A stretch of 64,000 nucleotides of DNA, taken from positions 62,001 through 126,000 of the forward strand of contig NZ_FRYK01000004.1 of the NCBI RefSeq assembly GCF_900148835.1. The letters run 5' to 3'. Source of the stretch: Flavobacterium cucumis (GTDB taxonomy: Bacteria > Bacteroidota > Bacteroidia > Flavobacteriales > Flavobacteriaceae). Made by a program: the position numbers and the translations under genes. The notes under the pieces were generated by a model. That model saw only the letters and a program-made list of their open reading frames with translations. It had not been told where the DNA came from and did no database searches. Shown piece by piece: positions 47,242 to 56,917 of the stretch; position 1 is the first letter of the stretch; the number at the start of each line of letters is the position of its first letter.

Positions 47242-47730
47242 TTACATTGGAGCATTTGTCATAAAGTCATTAAATTCTCCTGTTGATAAATTTATGGTTC
47301 CATGAAAATAACAATTACCTCCACCTAATACATTAAATCCTTCATTTTTCCATCTATCATCGGGAACACGACAAAAACAACTTACAAATACTTCTTTTTG
47401 TTTTGTTTTTTTGTTGATATAAGGGAAATATTGCCTTTTATAATCCTCTAGGTTAACTATTAAATTTGGCCACTCAGTTGGTGTATCGTGAAACATTTTC
47501 TTTATGTCAATGTTCATTTTTTTAACAGCTTTTGGTAAAATATTATTTACTTCTTCAACTTCTTTTTTTGTAAGGAATGTAGGTGTTGCTCCTTCCCATG
47601 GAAAAGTTTCTAATATGGCAATATAAACTTCTCCTTTTGAGTTTTTAATCCATTTCACAGATTTTTCTGAGTCACCTTTATTACAACTAATAAAAGATAG
47701 AATAGATAAAAGCAAAATAATGATTTTCAT
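47242..47730 (-). CDS. hypothetical lipoprotein
   Basis: A 162-residue protein with a lipoprotein signal ('ILSFISCNKGD', Cys16). The body has mixed strands and helices, two Cys close together ('VSCFCRVPDD') and 'GGGNCYFHGTINLSTGEF' near the end. I do not recognise the family. It may be transcribed with the broken gene upstream. Confidence 0.6.
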   Translation of the reverse strand: MKIIILLLSILSFISCNKGDSEKSVKWIKNSKGEVYIAILETFPWEGATPTFLTKKEVEEVNNILPKAVKKMNIDIKKMFHDTPTEWPNLIVNLEDYKRQYFPYINKKTKQKEVFVSCFCRVPDDRWKNEGFNVLGGGNCYFHGTINLSTGEFNDFMTNAPM

Positions 47731-47752
47731 AACAAATTTCTTTAAATATAAT

Positions 47753-48139
47753 TTACTTTAACCTTTCCAAAACCCCTTTCTTTTTTACAATATTTTTGTA
47801 ATCCCACTGAATTTCTTTTGCTTTTTGAAGCCAATTTTTTAAATCGGTTGTATCGATTTCTTTTACGGAATTATAAAAAATAGAAGCATCTTGAAATTTA
47901 ACTCCTAATACATTCAGTTTGTCTTCATCAAAAGATTTTCCGCTCCAAAACATTAATCGGATGCCTTTCTTTTGTTTGCTATAGCCTACAATTGGATTTC
48001 CATCTAAAAACCAAACGGGGTGGGCATGTCAAATTTTATTTTCGGCTTCAGGTAAGTAGCTGCTTATTTCTTTGGCCAATATGGCACAAATGATTTGATC
48101 TTGTGGAGTTTGTATATTATTATATGCTTGTGTATTCAT
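47753..48139 (-). pseudogene. DUF1801-type gene with an internal nonsense codon (Trp37 to stop)
   Basis: The frame from ATG 48139 gives 'MNTQAYNNIQTPQDQI' onward to '...LPEAENKI', then TGA at 48029-48031, then continues in frame with 'HAHPVWFLDGNPIVGYS' to the stop at 47753. The family normally has Trp between Ile and His here ('KIWHAHPVWF'), so TGG has become TGA. Reading through gives a complete 128-residue domain. It is a recent single-base inactivation, a sequencing error, or, less likely, recoding. A shorter product from ATG 47953 would lack the first half. Confidence 0.8.
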
Positions 48140-48342
48140 GGCAAGTTTAAAAATACTAAAAAAAGATATTTTAGAATCGTTTTTTGAGTACTAATTTAAC
48201 AAATTGTGTACTATTTATACAGGTTACTACAATTATTTTTTTATCTAAAATATTGAAAAACAAACATTTAAATGTTTTGGTATAAGGCTTGTTTAAAGAT
48301 AAATGGATTCATGACAATAGTAATAAAAAAAAATTGAGCCCT

Positions 48343-49839
48343 ATGAAAATTGAAAACGGAAAATATACGTCGGAAAAAGTATCCAATCAATCAGATCAAC
48401 TTTTTAGTTTTGTGCTTCCAGTGAATGGATCAACTAAAAATGGATTTTTTACCCATCTGTTTTTAAGATTAAAAAGCAATGTTGTTCAAATAAAGCAACA
48501 AATTTTTAGTTTAAGAGCATTATCAAAATCGCAATTGGTTCTAATGTCTACCTTTATGTTGTTATTAACAGCAGCTGTTTTAATGTATTATTTACAGCCC
48601 AATTTTGAGGCTTTCCACGATAGTAGATTAGCAACCGATATAGGAAAACTTTTTTTTGGTATTACATTAGTTTTATTGGGTTATAAGTTTCTGTTTTTTC
48701 TTTACAGCGTTTACTTGTATGTAAAATATAGATCCATTGCATCAGTTTCAGATGAAGAATTGCCAACCTGTACTGTTATAGTACCAGCTTATAATGAAGG
48801 AGCGTTGGTATGGCATACGTTAAAGAGTTTAGCAGACAGTGACTATCCAAAAGAAAAAATACAACTTTTGGCTATTGATGATGGAAGTAAAGATGATACT
48901 TGGCAATGGATATTGAAAGCGAAAGAAATGCTTGGTGATCGACTCTCTATTTATCAGCAACCTGAGAACAAAGGGAAGCGTCATGCCTTGTATAGAGGCT
49001 TTCATTTAGGTACAGGATCAATTTTTGTTACTGTAGATAGCGATTCTATCGTAAAAGCGGATACGCTTCGAAACTTAGTAAGTCCTTTTGTTACTTCAGC
49101 AAATTGTGGTGCCGTAGCGGGAAATGTTAAAGTTTTAAACAATCAAAAAGCAATTATTCCTAAAATGCTGAATGTAAGTTTTGTATTTAGCTTTGAATTT
49201 GTAAGATCAGTTGAAAGTATGTTTGGTTCTGTTTTGTGTACACCAGGTGCCTTAGCAGCTTATAAAAGAGAAGCTGTTTTTAATTGTTTGCCAGAATGGA
49301 TAAATCAAACCTTTATGGGAAAACCTTCTGATATAGGAGAAGACAGAGCGATGACCAATATGATATTAAAGCAAGGATATGAAGTTTTATTTCAACGCAA
49401 TGCTCATGTTTTAACTAATGTTCCGGAAACGTATAAGGGTCTTTATAAGATGTTTATAAGATGGGGAAGAAGTAATGTTAGAGAAAATTTAAGTATGGTT
49501 AATTATGTTTTTAAAAATTTCAGAAGCGGTTCAAAATTTGGTACACGTTTACTGTTCCTTGATCAGTCGTTTAAATTGATAATGACCTATCCAGCTTTAA
49601 TTTTTATGCTTTATTTTATTCTCTCTCAACCGGTTTTGTTTGTAACGGCCACTCTTTTTAGCATATTAATATTGTCTAGTATTCAAGTTTTCTTTTATGC
49701 TAAACGGTATACTATAACAGAATCTTTTTGGGCCTACTCCTATAGTTTGTTATATGCATTCGGTTTGTTTTGGATAACACCTTATGCAATTATAACTGCC
49801 AGTAAAAGTGGTTGGTTAACACGAGAATTGACACCATAA
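48343..49839 (+). CDS. membrane glycosyltransferase family 2
   Basis: About 498 residues from ATG 48343; a TTG at 48289 adds 18. Two N-terminal helices, a GT-A catalytic domain ('CTVIVPAYNEGALVWHTLKS', 'LLAIDDGSKDDT', metal-binding 'VTVDSDS', acid 'IGEDRAMT' and 'FIRWGRSNVREN' as the Q/RxxRW-type motif), and several C-terminal helices. This is the hyaluronan/chitin/poly-GlcNAc synthase layout. It likely makes or exports a surface polysaccharide. Sugar unknown. It stands alone. Confidence 0.88.
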   Translation: MKIENGKYTSEKVSNQSDQLFSFVLPVNGSTKNGFFTHLFLRLKSNVVQIKQQIFSLRALSKSQLVLMSTFMLLLTAAVLMYYLQPNFEAFHDSRLATDIGKLFFGITLVLLGYKFLFFLYSVYLYVKYRSIASVSDEELPTCTVIVPAYNEGALVWHTLKSLADSDYPKEKIQLLAIDDGSKDDTWQWILKAKEMLGDRLSIYQQPENKGKRHALYRGFHLGTGSIFVTVDSDSIVKADTLRNLVSPFVTSANCGAVAGNVKVLNNQKAIIPKMLNVSFVFSFEFVRSVESMFGSVLCTPGALAAYKREAVFNCLPEWINQTFMGKPSDIGEDRAMTNMILKQGYEVLFQRNAHVLTNVPETYKGLYKMFIRWGRSNVRENLSMVNYVFKNFRSGSKFGTRLLFLDQSFKLIMTYPALIFMLYFILSQPVLFVTATLFSILILSSIQVFFYAKRYTITESFWAYSYSLLYAFGLFWITPYAIITASKSGWLTRELTP

Positions 49840-49881
49840 TTTTTAGTTTAGTAAGTAGTAAATTGATTTGATTTACGGAAG

Positions 49882-49912
49882 CAACTCCAGTTTTTCTGGA
49901 GTTGTTTTTTTT
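49882..49912 (+). terminator. rho-independent terminator
   Basis: CAACTCCAG ... CTGGAGTTG stem with a short T loop and a run of nine T. Confidence 0.9.
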
Positions 49913-50017
49913 TAAAATTTCATCATTCTTTGTCTGAAATAGCTTTATTTTGTAAAAAGGACTCCTCTTATGAAATAACGTATACTAAATAAGTGATTTT
50001 AGAGTTTTGAATAAACT

Positions 50018-51841
50018 ATGAAAAAGAGATTCGTATTAGTTCTGTTGATTTTATTTGTTTTTGATACTGTTTTCGCCCAAGAAAAGAGTCAGGACAGTAC
50101 GAAAGCAATCTATCAAGATATTCACGATTTATCCAAGAAAAATAAATTCAATCGGTTTGTTTATAAGTTAATTTTTAGATCATCTGCTTTAAAATTGGAA
50201 AACTTAATTCCAGAAAAAAGGGGAACCAAGAAACCAGAAGATGAGCGTCAAGCGAATGGAAAAATTATTCGAAAAATAGTTATAGAGACTTTGGATCCTT
50301 TTGGAAATTCTGTCACAGATACAACCAAAGTACCACGAAAAGATTTTGAAAAATTTGGTAATTCTATTCATCTTAAGACCAAGCAATTTACGATTAAGAA
50401 TTTGTTACTTTTTAAAAAGAATAGCAGATATGATTCTTTGGTTTCAAAAGAGTCAGAGCGTTTAATTAGAACTCAGCGTTACGTTAGAGAGGTTGTTATA
50501 ACTCCAGTGATATTGCCATCAACAACTGATTCTATTGATGTTAAAGTAAGAGTTCTAGACAGTTGGAGTTTGATTCCTAATGGAAGTTTGTCTTCTAATC
50601 AAAGTAGTATTAAATTGACTGAACGAAATCTATTCGGATTTGGTCATCAAATATCAGGTAATCTCGAAAATCGATTTTCTTCAAAAGAGCAAGCAATTTT
50701 TGGTAATTATACCATTAACAATATAAAAAATAGTTTTATAAAATTAGACCTTACTTATTCAAATGAATACAATAATGACAGTAAGAGAAGTGTTAGTTTG
50801 ACCCGACCCTTTTATTCCGTTTTTGCTCGAAATGCTGGTGGTGTTTCTTTTGAGAATACGCTAACAACAGAGTTTTTTCCTGTTTTAGATTCTCTGATAG
50901 CCGAACCTGTAAAGTTTGAATTTCAAGAATATTGGTATGGAAGGGCTTTTCCTCTTTATAAAAAAAATAATTATAAGAATGTTTATACCAATTTATTAAC
51001 TGCCATAAGTTACAATCGAAGAATTTTTCTAAGAAAACCAGATGAAGAGCTAGACAGGACTTCTTTTTTTAGCTCTGAAAGAAATATTATTGGCTATCTA
51101 GGGGTTTCCAAACAACAATTCTATCAAGATAAGTTTATTTTTAATTACAATATCGTAGAAGATATTCCCTATGGACAAAACCTAGCCTTAATTTTTGGTC
51201 ATCAAGAAAAAAACAAGATATCTCGATTGTATACAGGAATAACAATTTCTCATGGTTTGAAATATTCTTTTGGTTATCTGAGTAGTTTCTTAGAATGGGG
51301 AAGTTTTTATAATAAGGGGGTAACGGAACAAACGGCATTTAAGCTTGGGTTCAATTATTTTAGCCCATTGATTCATTGGGGAAATTGGAGATTTAGACAG
51401 TTTATAAAGCCTACTTATATTTGGGGAAATAACAGGGACTCCTCGTTTAAAGATCAATTGTCATTAAATAATTATTATGGAATTGAAGGATTCAATAATA
51501 GAATTTTAGGGGTTCAAAAGTGGGTTTTTTCATTACAGACCCAGTCCTATGTGCCTGGCAGTTGGTATGGATTTCGTTTTAGTCCGTATATCAATATATC
51601 CATGGGTTCTTTAGCCAATAAAAAGGCTCTATTTGAGAGTAAAGTTTATTCAAAATTTAGCATAGGTGTTCAAATTAATAATGATTTTTTAGTATTTAAT
51701 AGTTTTCAAATTTCATTTTCCTACTATCCTTCTATTCCTTTTGAAGGTGATAACATTTTGAAAACGAATTCTTTTGAAAATACAGATTTGACATTAAACG
51801 ATTTCCAGTTGGCTAAGCCTACTTATGTTCGATATGAGTAA
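50018..51841 (+). CDS. Omp85-like outer-membrane protein with POTRA region
   Basis: A 607-residue protein: signal peptide (to 'DTVFAQEK'), about 55 residues of linker, one or two POTRA-like domains (residues 85-190, with 'IRKIVIETLDPFGNSV' and 'REVVITPVILPSTTDSIDVK'), and a barrel with many aromatic strands up to the aromatic end. It resembles the surface-antigen/BamA superfamily. It may insert or secrete proteins at the outer membrane. Its exact class is not clear. It ends at the base before the convergent hemN stop. Confidence 0.72.
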   Translation: MKKRFVLVLLILFVFDTVFAQEKSQDSTKAIYQDIHDLSKKNKFNRFVYKLIFRSSALKLENLIPEKRGTKKPEDERQANGKIIRKIVIETLDPFGNSVTDTTKVPRKDFEKFGNSIHLKTKQFTIKNLLLFKKNSRYDSLVSKESERLIRTQRYVREVVITPVILPSTTDSIDVKVRVLDSWSLIPNGSLSSNQSSIKLTERNLFGFGHQISGNLENRFSSKEQAIFGNYTINNIKNSFIKLDLTYSNEYNNDSKRSVSLTRPFYSVFARNAGGVSFENTLTTEFFPVLDSLIAEPVKFEFQEYWYGRAFPLYKKNNYKNVYTNLLTAISYNRRIFLRKPDEELDRTSFFSSERNIIGYLGVSKQQFYQDKFIFNYNIVEDIPYGQNLALIFGHQEKNKISRLYTGITISHGLKYSFGYLSSFLEWGSFYNKGVTEQTAFKLGFNYFSPLIHWGNWRFRQFIKPTYIWGNNRDSSFKDQLSLNNYYGIEGFNNRILGVQKWVFSLQTQSYVPGSWYGFRFSPYINISMGSLANKKALFESKVYSKFSIGVQINNDFLVFNSFQISFSYYPSIPFEGDNILKTNSFENTDLTLNDFQLAKPTYVRYE

Positions 51842-53206
51842 TTAAATCGTCATGGAAAACAGTTTCGTCTCAGGAGTTTTGCGAATTAATCGCAAATCAA
51901 ATGCCATACAAATGTTTCTAACAAATGGCTTCCCTTTTTCTGTAACAACAATAGTATCATCCTGAATAATTAACAAATCATCTTCTTGCATTTCTTCTAA
52001 ACTGGTTAAAACCATAGGTAATTCAGGAAAATATAAAGCCTTCTCTTTCCAAGATGTGGTAAATTGGCACATTAAATTGAGTATATGTTTTCTAATGATA
52101 AGGTCTTCTTCAGTCAATACATGGCCTCTGAAAATAGGTAATTGATTTTCAGCTAAATGCGTGTAATAATCTTCGATTGTTTTTTCATTTTGCGCAAAGC
52201 TGTACCAACTATCACTAATAGAAGACACACCTAATCCAATCATTAATTGTGTTTTTGATGCTGTATAGCCCATGAAATTTCGATGAAGTTTTCCTTCTTT
52301 AAAAGAGGTAAACATGCTGTCGTTTTCTAATGCAAAGTGATCCATTCCAATTTCATGATATCCATTTTTTGCTAACTGTATTTTACCTTCTTCATATAAT
52401 TGTCTTTTTTCATCATCTTTAGGTAAATCTTCGTCTTTGAAGCCTCGTTGCCCATTTCCTTTGATCCAAGGCACGTGTGCATAACTGTAAAATGCTAAAC
52501 GATCAGGGAGCAATGATTTTGTTTTATCAATAGTATCTTTAACATCAGTTAATGTTTGAAAAGGAAGTCCAAAAATTAAATCATGACTAATTGAAGTATA
52601 TCCAATTTCTTTAGCCCAGAAAGTTACTTTAGCTACATTGTGAAAGGGTTGAATGCGATGAATTGCTTCTTGTACTTTTGGAGAATAATCTTGAACACCA
52701 AAACTCACGCGTCTAAAGCCTAAATCATATAAGGTTTGTAAATGTTGCTTGGTAGTATTATTGGGATGTCCTTCAAAACTAAATTCATGATTTTCCGCTC
52801 TTGAAGCATATTGAAAAATACCATTTATCAAGCGTTCTAAATTTTCTGGTGAAAAGAAAGTTGGGGTTCCACCACCTAAATGAATTTCTTTGATAATGGG
52901 TTTTCTGGGAAATAGATCACAATACAATTTCCATTCTTTAATTACAGCTGTTATGTAAGGATCTTCAACTTCATGACGTTTCGTGATTCTTTTATTACAT
53001 CCGCAAAACGTACATAAACTTTCACAGAACGGAAGGTGAATGTATAAACTAATTCCTTCAGTTGTATTAGATTCTTTAAATGATTGTAATAAAGTACTTT
53101 TCCAATCTTCTAAATGAAATTTATCTTCCTCCCAATAAGGAACTGTTGGATAACTTGTATAGCGAGGTCCAGGAACATTGTATTTTTGAACAATTGATGT
53201 TGTCAT
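51842..53206 (-). CDS. hemN: oxygen-independent coproporphyrinogen III oxidase
   Basis: A 454-residue radical-SAM enzyme with cluster motif 'LPFCESLCTFCGCN' (Cys61-x3-Cys65-x2-Cys68, plus Cys70) and the 'EIHLGGGTPTFFSPENL' motif. The length and the CxGC form mark a true HemN rather than HemW. It makes protoporphyrinogen IX without oxygen, so supplies heme for cytochromes and NO reductase. A perfect FNR-like box lies 52 bases before the start, which links it to the denitrification regulon. Confidence 0.95.
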   Translation of the reverse strand: MTTSIVQKYNVPGPRYTSYPTVPYWEEDKFHLEDWKSTLLQSFKESNTTEGISLYIHLPFCESLCTFCGCNKRITKRHEVEDPYITAVIKEWKLYCDLFPRKPIIKEIHLGGGTPTFFSPENLERLINGIFQYASRAENHEFSFEGHPNNTTKQHLQTLYDLGFRRVSFGVQDYSPKVQEAIHRIQPFHNVAKVTFWAKEIGYTSISHDLIFGLPFQTLTDVKDTIDKTKSLLPDRLAFYSYAHVPWIKGNGQRGFKDEDLPKDDEKRQLYEEGKIQLAKNGYHEIGMDHFALENDSMFTSFKEGKLHRNFMGYTASKTQLMIGLGVSSISDSWYSFAQNEKTIEDYYTHLAENQLPIFRGHVLTEEDLIIRKHILNLMCQFTTSWKEKALYFPELPMVLTSLEEMQEDDLLIIQDDTIVVTEKGKPFVRNICMAFDLRLIRKTPETKLFSMTI

Positions 53207-53258
53207 AGCGATTCATTATTAACACAATACAAATTTAGGCCACACTTGAAAAATAAAA

Positions 53259-53272
53259 AATGATAATTATCA
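53259..53272. promoter_or_regulatory. FNR/DNR-like palindrome ATGAT-AATT-ATCAT upstream of hemN
   Basis: Perfect 14-bp palindrome, 52 bases from hemN and 77 from the divergent thioredoxin gene. FNR control of hemN is known in many bacteria. Confidence 0.75.
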
Positions 53273-53349
53273 TATTGCATTTTCTGTAACAAATATTACA
53301 GACAAGAATAAGTTGAAATACTACCTTTGAAGTCAAAAAAAATAAGATT

Positions 53350-53652
53350 ATGAACACAAAATTTAATGAAATTATCGCCAGTAATAATTTGGTTTTGGTT
53401 GATTTTTATGCTGATTGGTGTGGTCCTTGTAAAATGATGTCTCCAATATTACAAGAGGTAAAATCAAATTTAAAAGATCATATTAAAATTATCAAGGTTA
53501 ATGTTGACCAACATCAAGACTTAGCTCAGCATTTTATGGTGCGTGGTGTTCCAACACTTATGCTTTTTAAGCAAGGTAAGATGTTATGGAGACAATCAGG
53601 AGTGTTGCAAACAAATGATTTATTAAATATAATTGCAACTCATTTAAATTAA
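53350..53652 (+). CDS. trxA: thioredoxin
   Basis: A 100-residue thioredoxin with active site 'DWCGPCKMM' and the cis-Pro loop 'VRGVPTLMLFK'. No signal peptide, so cytoplasmic. First gene of a small operon with a rhodanese lipoprotein and a CsaA-like protein. The hemN FNR-like box sits in the shared promoter region. Confidence 0.93.
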   Translation: MNTKFNEIIASNNLVLVDFYADWCGPCKMMSPILQEVKSNLKDHIKIIKVNVDQHQDLAQHFMVRGVPTLMLFKQGKMLWRQSGVLQTNDLLNIIATHLN

Positions 53653-53683
53653 TTTTTTATATTTAAAAACAAAAATTAAGATT

Positions 53684-54073
53684 ATGAAATTAAAAGTAAT
53701 TGGTTTGCTCTTTCTCTTCATTGGAGTGACATCTTGTTTAAAGAATCAAGTTGATGGTGTTCAAGTTTTAGACGCCACAACGTTTGAAAAAAAAATGAAT
53801 CAACCCGAAGTGCAACTTGTTGATGTTCGTACCCCAGAAGAATTTGGTCAAGGTCATCTAGAAAACGCATTAAATATTGATTTTATGGCTGATGATTTTG
53901 ATGCAAAAGCTGCGACTTTGGATAAGGAAAAACCCGTTATGGTATATTGTAAGTCTGGAGGAAGAAGTGCAAAGGCTTCTGCACGATTAAAAGCATTGGG
54001 TTTTAAAACGATTACCGACTTGGAAGGAGGTATCATTAATTGGACTAAAGAACAAAAGCCAACTGTTAAGTAA
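53684..54073 (+). CDS. rhodanese-domain lipoprotein
   Basis: A 129-residue protein with lipobox 'IGVTSCLKN' (Cys18) and one rhodanese domain with catalytic loop 'VYCKSGGRSAKASARLK'. It probably handles sulfane sulfur or persulfide outside the inner membrane. It is 31 bases after the thioredoxin gene. The catalytic Cys is present, so it looks active. Confidence 0.9.
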   Translation: MKLKVIGLLFLFIGVTSCLKNQVDGVQVLDATTFEKKMNQPEVQLVDVRTPEEFGQGHLENALNIDFMADDFDAKAATLDKEKPVMVYCKSGGRSAKASARLKALGFKTITDLEGGIINWTKEQKPTVK

Positions 54074-54079
54074 TTTTCT

Positions 54080-54412
54080 ATGTTGCATTGGAGTGATTTT
54101 GAAAAAGTAGAAATGCGCGTTGGTACTATAATAGCAGTTCATGATTTTCCGAAAGCAAAAAAGCCAGCTTATCAATTGACAATAGATTTTGGACGTCAAT
54201 TGGGGATTAAAAAATCATCTGCCCAGATTACAGTGCGTTATTCAAAGGATGAATTATTAGGCAAACAAATTGTAGCTGTTGTTAATTTTCCTGACAAGCA
54301 GATTGCTGATTTTATGAGTGAATGTTTGGTTTTGGGATCGGTAGGAGAGGAGAATGATATAGTTCTTTTAACTACAGATAAGAAAGTTGAAAACGGTTTG
54401 AGAATAGGTTAA
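54080..54412 (+). CDS. CsaA-like tRNA-binding-domain protein
   Basis: A 110-residue OB-fold protein matching CsaA: 'KVEMRVGTIIAVHDFPKAKK' at the start, 'ARQLGIKKSSAQITVRYS'-like middle and 'VVAVVNFPDKQIADFMSECL'. CsaA homologues bind tRNA or act as chaperones. Six bases after the rhodanese gene. Terminator follows. Confidence 0.88.
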   Translation: MLHWSDFEKVEMRVGTIIAVHDFPKAKKPAYQLTIDFGRQLGIKKSSAQITVRYSKDELLGKQIVAVVNFPDKQIADFMSECLVLGSVGEENDIVLLTTDKKVENGLRIG

Positions 54413-54431
54413 TCTAGTATTCTTTGAATAC

Positions 54432-54470
54432 AAAATCCCGATTTTGGACATTTTCAAAATCGGGATTTTT
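54432..54470. terminator. bidirectional rho-independent terminator
   Basis: AAAATCCCGATTTT ... AAAATCGGGATTTTT stem between convergent genes. Confidence 0.9.
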
Positions 54471-54472
54471 TG

Positions 54473-56512
54473 TTATTTGGTTTCAATAATTATTTTTTTG
54501 ATTTTTTTCTTTTCTTTTGGAGATGTTTCATCTTCAATGATGATCAGGTCTTTAATTTTTTCAAACTCATAATTTTTAAAGAAATCAATATTGTCTTCTA
54601 GAATTTTACCTTTTAATTCTAATTTCAGTTGATTTAAAAAATGCGTTGGATAGCCTGGAAATTTAATTTTGTCACCATCAAAAACAACTACATTATCACC
54701 ATTTTTTATGGTTATAACTCTTGGTTTAGGTTTGTCGCTACTAATCTTTTTGTATTCAAATGGTTTTAAGTCTTCATTCTTAGTTTCTAAAATAATGATG
54801 TCATTTTTAGTTTTACTCTTACTTTTATTGATGGTTATGTTTATATTTTTTAAATCTTTATAATCAATATTGTTTAATTCTGATTGTTTATATTCAACTC
54901 CATTAAATATTATTTTTGCTTTTGAAAGATCTATATTTTGTTCCTTAACTAAATCTTCTACAAATTTTTCAGTACTTGGTGGACCTACTTGATAACTTAT
55001 TCCCCAACTAGTATTAGCTACTTTTTCTTCTTCTTTTTTAGTTGTAAACTCAAAATAAATTTCACCTTCTTTTTTGTCAATATTGTATTTTGATTTTAAT
55101 TCTTTTTCATCTAGTTCTTTTAAAACATCTAATTCTTGGTCTAATGGAATTTTAATTTTTTCATTTTCTGATTGTAGTTTTCCGTTAATAATCATTTTTA
55201 CTTTTTTTCCATTTTTAACCATGTCATCAACAGTCCAAGAGTTTTTATCATTTGAATTTTGAGCTTTTCCTACGATAGCAATTTCTTCGGTATCAGCTTC
55301 AGTGAATTTATAAGTTGGAGTTTCACTTAGTTTTTTAAATCCAAAATAATCTTCATTGTCTCTATTGTTACTTTTATAAAGTTCAATAGTTTCGATTGGA
55401 ATAGATCGATCGATTTTATATTCTTTAATTTCTCCAGATTTGGTCTTAAAAATTATTTTGATAGCAGTTAAAGCGTCATTTTTATCTCTTTTTAAGTTTG
55501 AAATTTTTAAAGTTAAATCGGAATCTGAAAATATTTTTTCAATCTGCTTTAAATTTTCATTGCTCATTTTTGGAGTAATGATTACCGATACTTTTTCTTC
55601 ACTTTTTGTGATTTCATTGGTGACAACTTCCTTCACTTGCGCCACTGTTTCAATTTGAAACAATAGCATAAAGCCAACTAATAAGGGAAGAATAATTCCG
55701 TACTTCCAAGCTTTTCTTTTGTGGGATTGATTTGTGTGTAACATAACGATTCGTTTTTTGATTAATGATTGATAAAATTGATTGGTAATGCTTAAGTCGT
55801 GTTGATGAGTCACTACTTTTAATAAAGTTCTTTGATATTCGTATTTGTTTTCGATTTGCTGAAAAGTTTCATTATCGGCAATAAATTCTAAGTTTTGAAG
55901 TATAGCTTTTCGATACAACCAAACGATTGGATTTGCCCAAAACAAAGCACAAAACAGTTTTGCAAGTAACACATCAATGGAATGTTTTTGCTTCACATGA
56001 ATGCTTTCGTGGGTTAAAATATGTTGAAATTCTTCTTTAGAAAATCGATTGGGATTAATCACAATGTAATGAAAGAACGAAAATGGATTTTCGGTTGTGT
56101 CGGAATGAATTAAGACAAAATTGGTTTCTTTTTGTTTTCGATTTTTACGGATTCTATTAAAAAAGGATGCCAATTCAAAAGTAATTTTCAATATTAGCAA
56201 AATTGAAATTGCGATGTAAGTTGTAGTTATAATTAAAGACCAATCTAAACTTGTTTCCTGAGTAGGAGCTTTAATTGCATTGTTATTGATAGGAATTAAC
56301 TCTTCATATATTACTGGAATTGGTGTTGGTTCCACCCAAATCGTTTTTGTAAACGTAATTAAAGGTAAAATCAAAGACAAAACCAAACCACCAATCAAAT
56401 ACCAACGATTGGATGTAAAAAAGGTTTCTTTGCGAAGAAATATAACGTACATCAAATAAAATAAAATGATGAGACCGTTTGCTTTTAGAAAATAGAGCAG
56501 TAGATTTTCCAT
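54473..56512 (-). CDS. BlaR1/MecR1-type M56 metallopeptidase receptor
   Basis: A 679-residue membrane protein. Four helices in the first 300 residues frame the M56 zinc site 'LTHESIHVKQKHSIDV' (His-Glu-x2-His) and 'LEFIADNETF'. A last helix (about residues 270-290) precedes a long exported tail rich in Lys, Glu and Asn that has no beta-lactamase or penicillin-binding fold. So it is the signalling peptidase half of a BlaI-BlaR1 pair, but its ligand is not a beta-lactam by any visible sign. It follows the repressor gene by one base. Confidence 0.88.
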   Translation of the reverse strand: MENLLLYFLKANGLIILFYLMYVIFLRKETFFTSNRWYLIGGLVLSLILPLITFTKTIWVEPTPIPVIYEELIPINNNAIKAPTQETSLDWSLIITTTYIAISILLILKITFELASFFNRIRKNRKQKETNFVLIHSDTTENPFSFFHYIVINPNRFSKEEFQHILTHESIHVKQKHSIDVLLAKLFCALFWANPIVWLYRKAILQNLEFIADNETFQQIENKYEYQRTLLKVVTHQHDLSITNQFYQSLIKKRIVMLHTNQSHKRKAWKYGIILPLLVGFMLLFQIETVAQVKEVVTNEITKSEEKVSVIITPKMSNENLKQIEKIFSDSDLTLKISNLKRDKNDALTAIKIIFKTKSGEIKEYKIDRSIPIETIELYKSNNRDNEDYFGFKKLSETPTYKFTEADTEEIAIVGKAQNSNDKNSWTVDDMVKNGKKVKMIINGKLQSENEKIKIPLDQELDVLKELDEKELKSKYNIDKKEGEIYFEFTTKKEEEKVANTSWGISYQVGPPSTEKFVEDLVKEQNIDLSKAKIIFNGVEYKQSELNNIDYKDLKNINITINKSKSKTKNDIIILETKNEDLKPFEYKKISSDKPKPRVITIKNGDNVVVFDGDKIKFPGYPTHFLNQLKLELKGKILEDNIDFFKNYEFEKIKDLIIIEDETSPKEKKKIKKIIIETK

Positions 56513-56513
56513 G

Positions 56514-56879
56514 CTATTTCTTTTTTTCGATTAATGCTAAAATTTCACGAAGTTCATCTGCCGAAATCTTTTCTTCTTCAGCAAAAAAGGAAACTAAATT
56601 TTTGTACGAACTATTGAAATAATTTTCAATAGCGGTATTCATGAAGGTTTTTCGGTAATCTTCCAATTTAACTATAGGAAAGTACTGATGCGTTTTTCCG
56701 TAAGCATTATGACTTACATAGCCTTTTTCCTCTAAATTACGCACAATAGTAGAAAGCGTGTTGTAATGAGGTTTATCGTTAGTGATTTCTTCCATGATGT
56801 CTTTTACAAAAGCTTTTTTAAGCTTCCATAAAATATGCATGATTTCTTCTTCTTTGTTGGTTAGTTTTTGCATAGTCAT
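56514..56879 (-). CDS. BlaI/MecI-family repressor
   Basis: A 121-residue winged-helix repressor: 'LTNKEEEIMHILWKLKKAF' start, recognition region 'HYNTLSTIVRNLEEKGYVSH' and a C-terminal dimer helix, as in BlaI/MecI/CopY. Start at 56879 or 56873 ('MQKLTNK'). It should be cleaved or released by the downstream M56 protein. Three identical-spaced palindromes upstream are its probable operators. Confidence 0.93.
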   Translation of the reverse strand: MTMQKLTNKEEEIMHILWKLKKAFVKDIMEEITNDKPHYNTLSTIVRNLEEKGYVSHNAYGKTHQYFPIVKLEDYRKTFMNTAIENYFNSSYKNLVSFFAEEEKISADELREILALIEKKK

Positions 56880-56885
56880 AAATTT

Positions 56886-56910
56886 GTCATTCTGAGCTTG
56901 TCGAAGAACA
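56886..56910. repeat. flavobacterial intergenic repeat word
   Basis: 'GTCATTCTGAGCTTGTCGAA' followed by GAAC resembles a repeat word widely scattered in flavobacterial intergenic regions. Only one copy is in this window. Confidence 0.35.
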
Positions 56911-56917
56911 AACGTAT

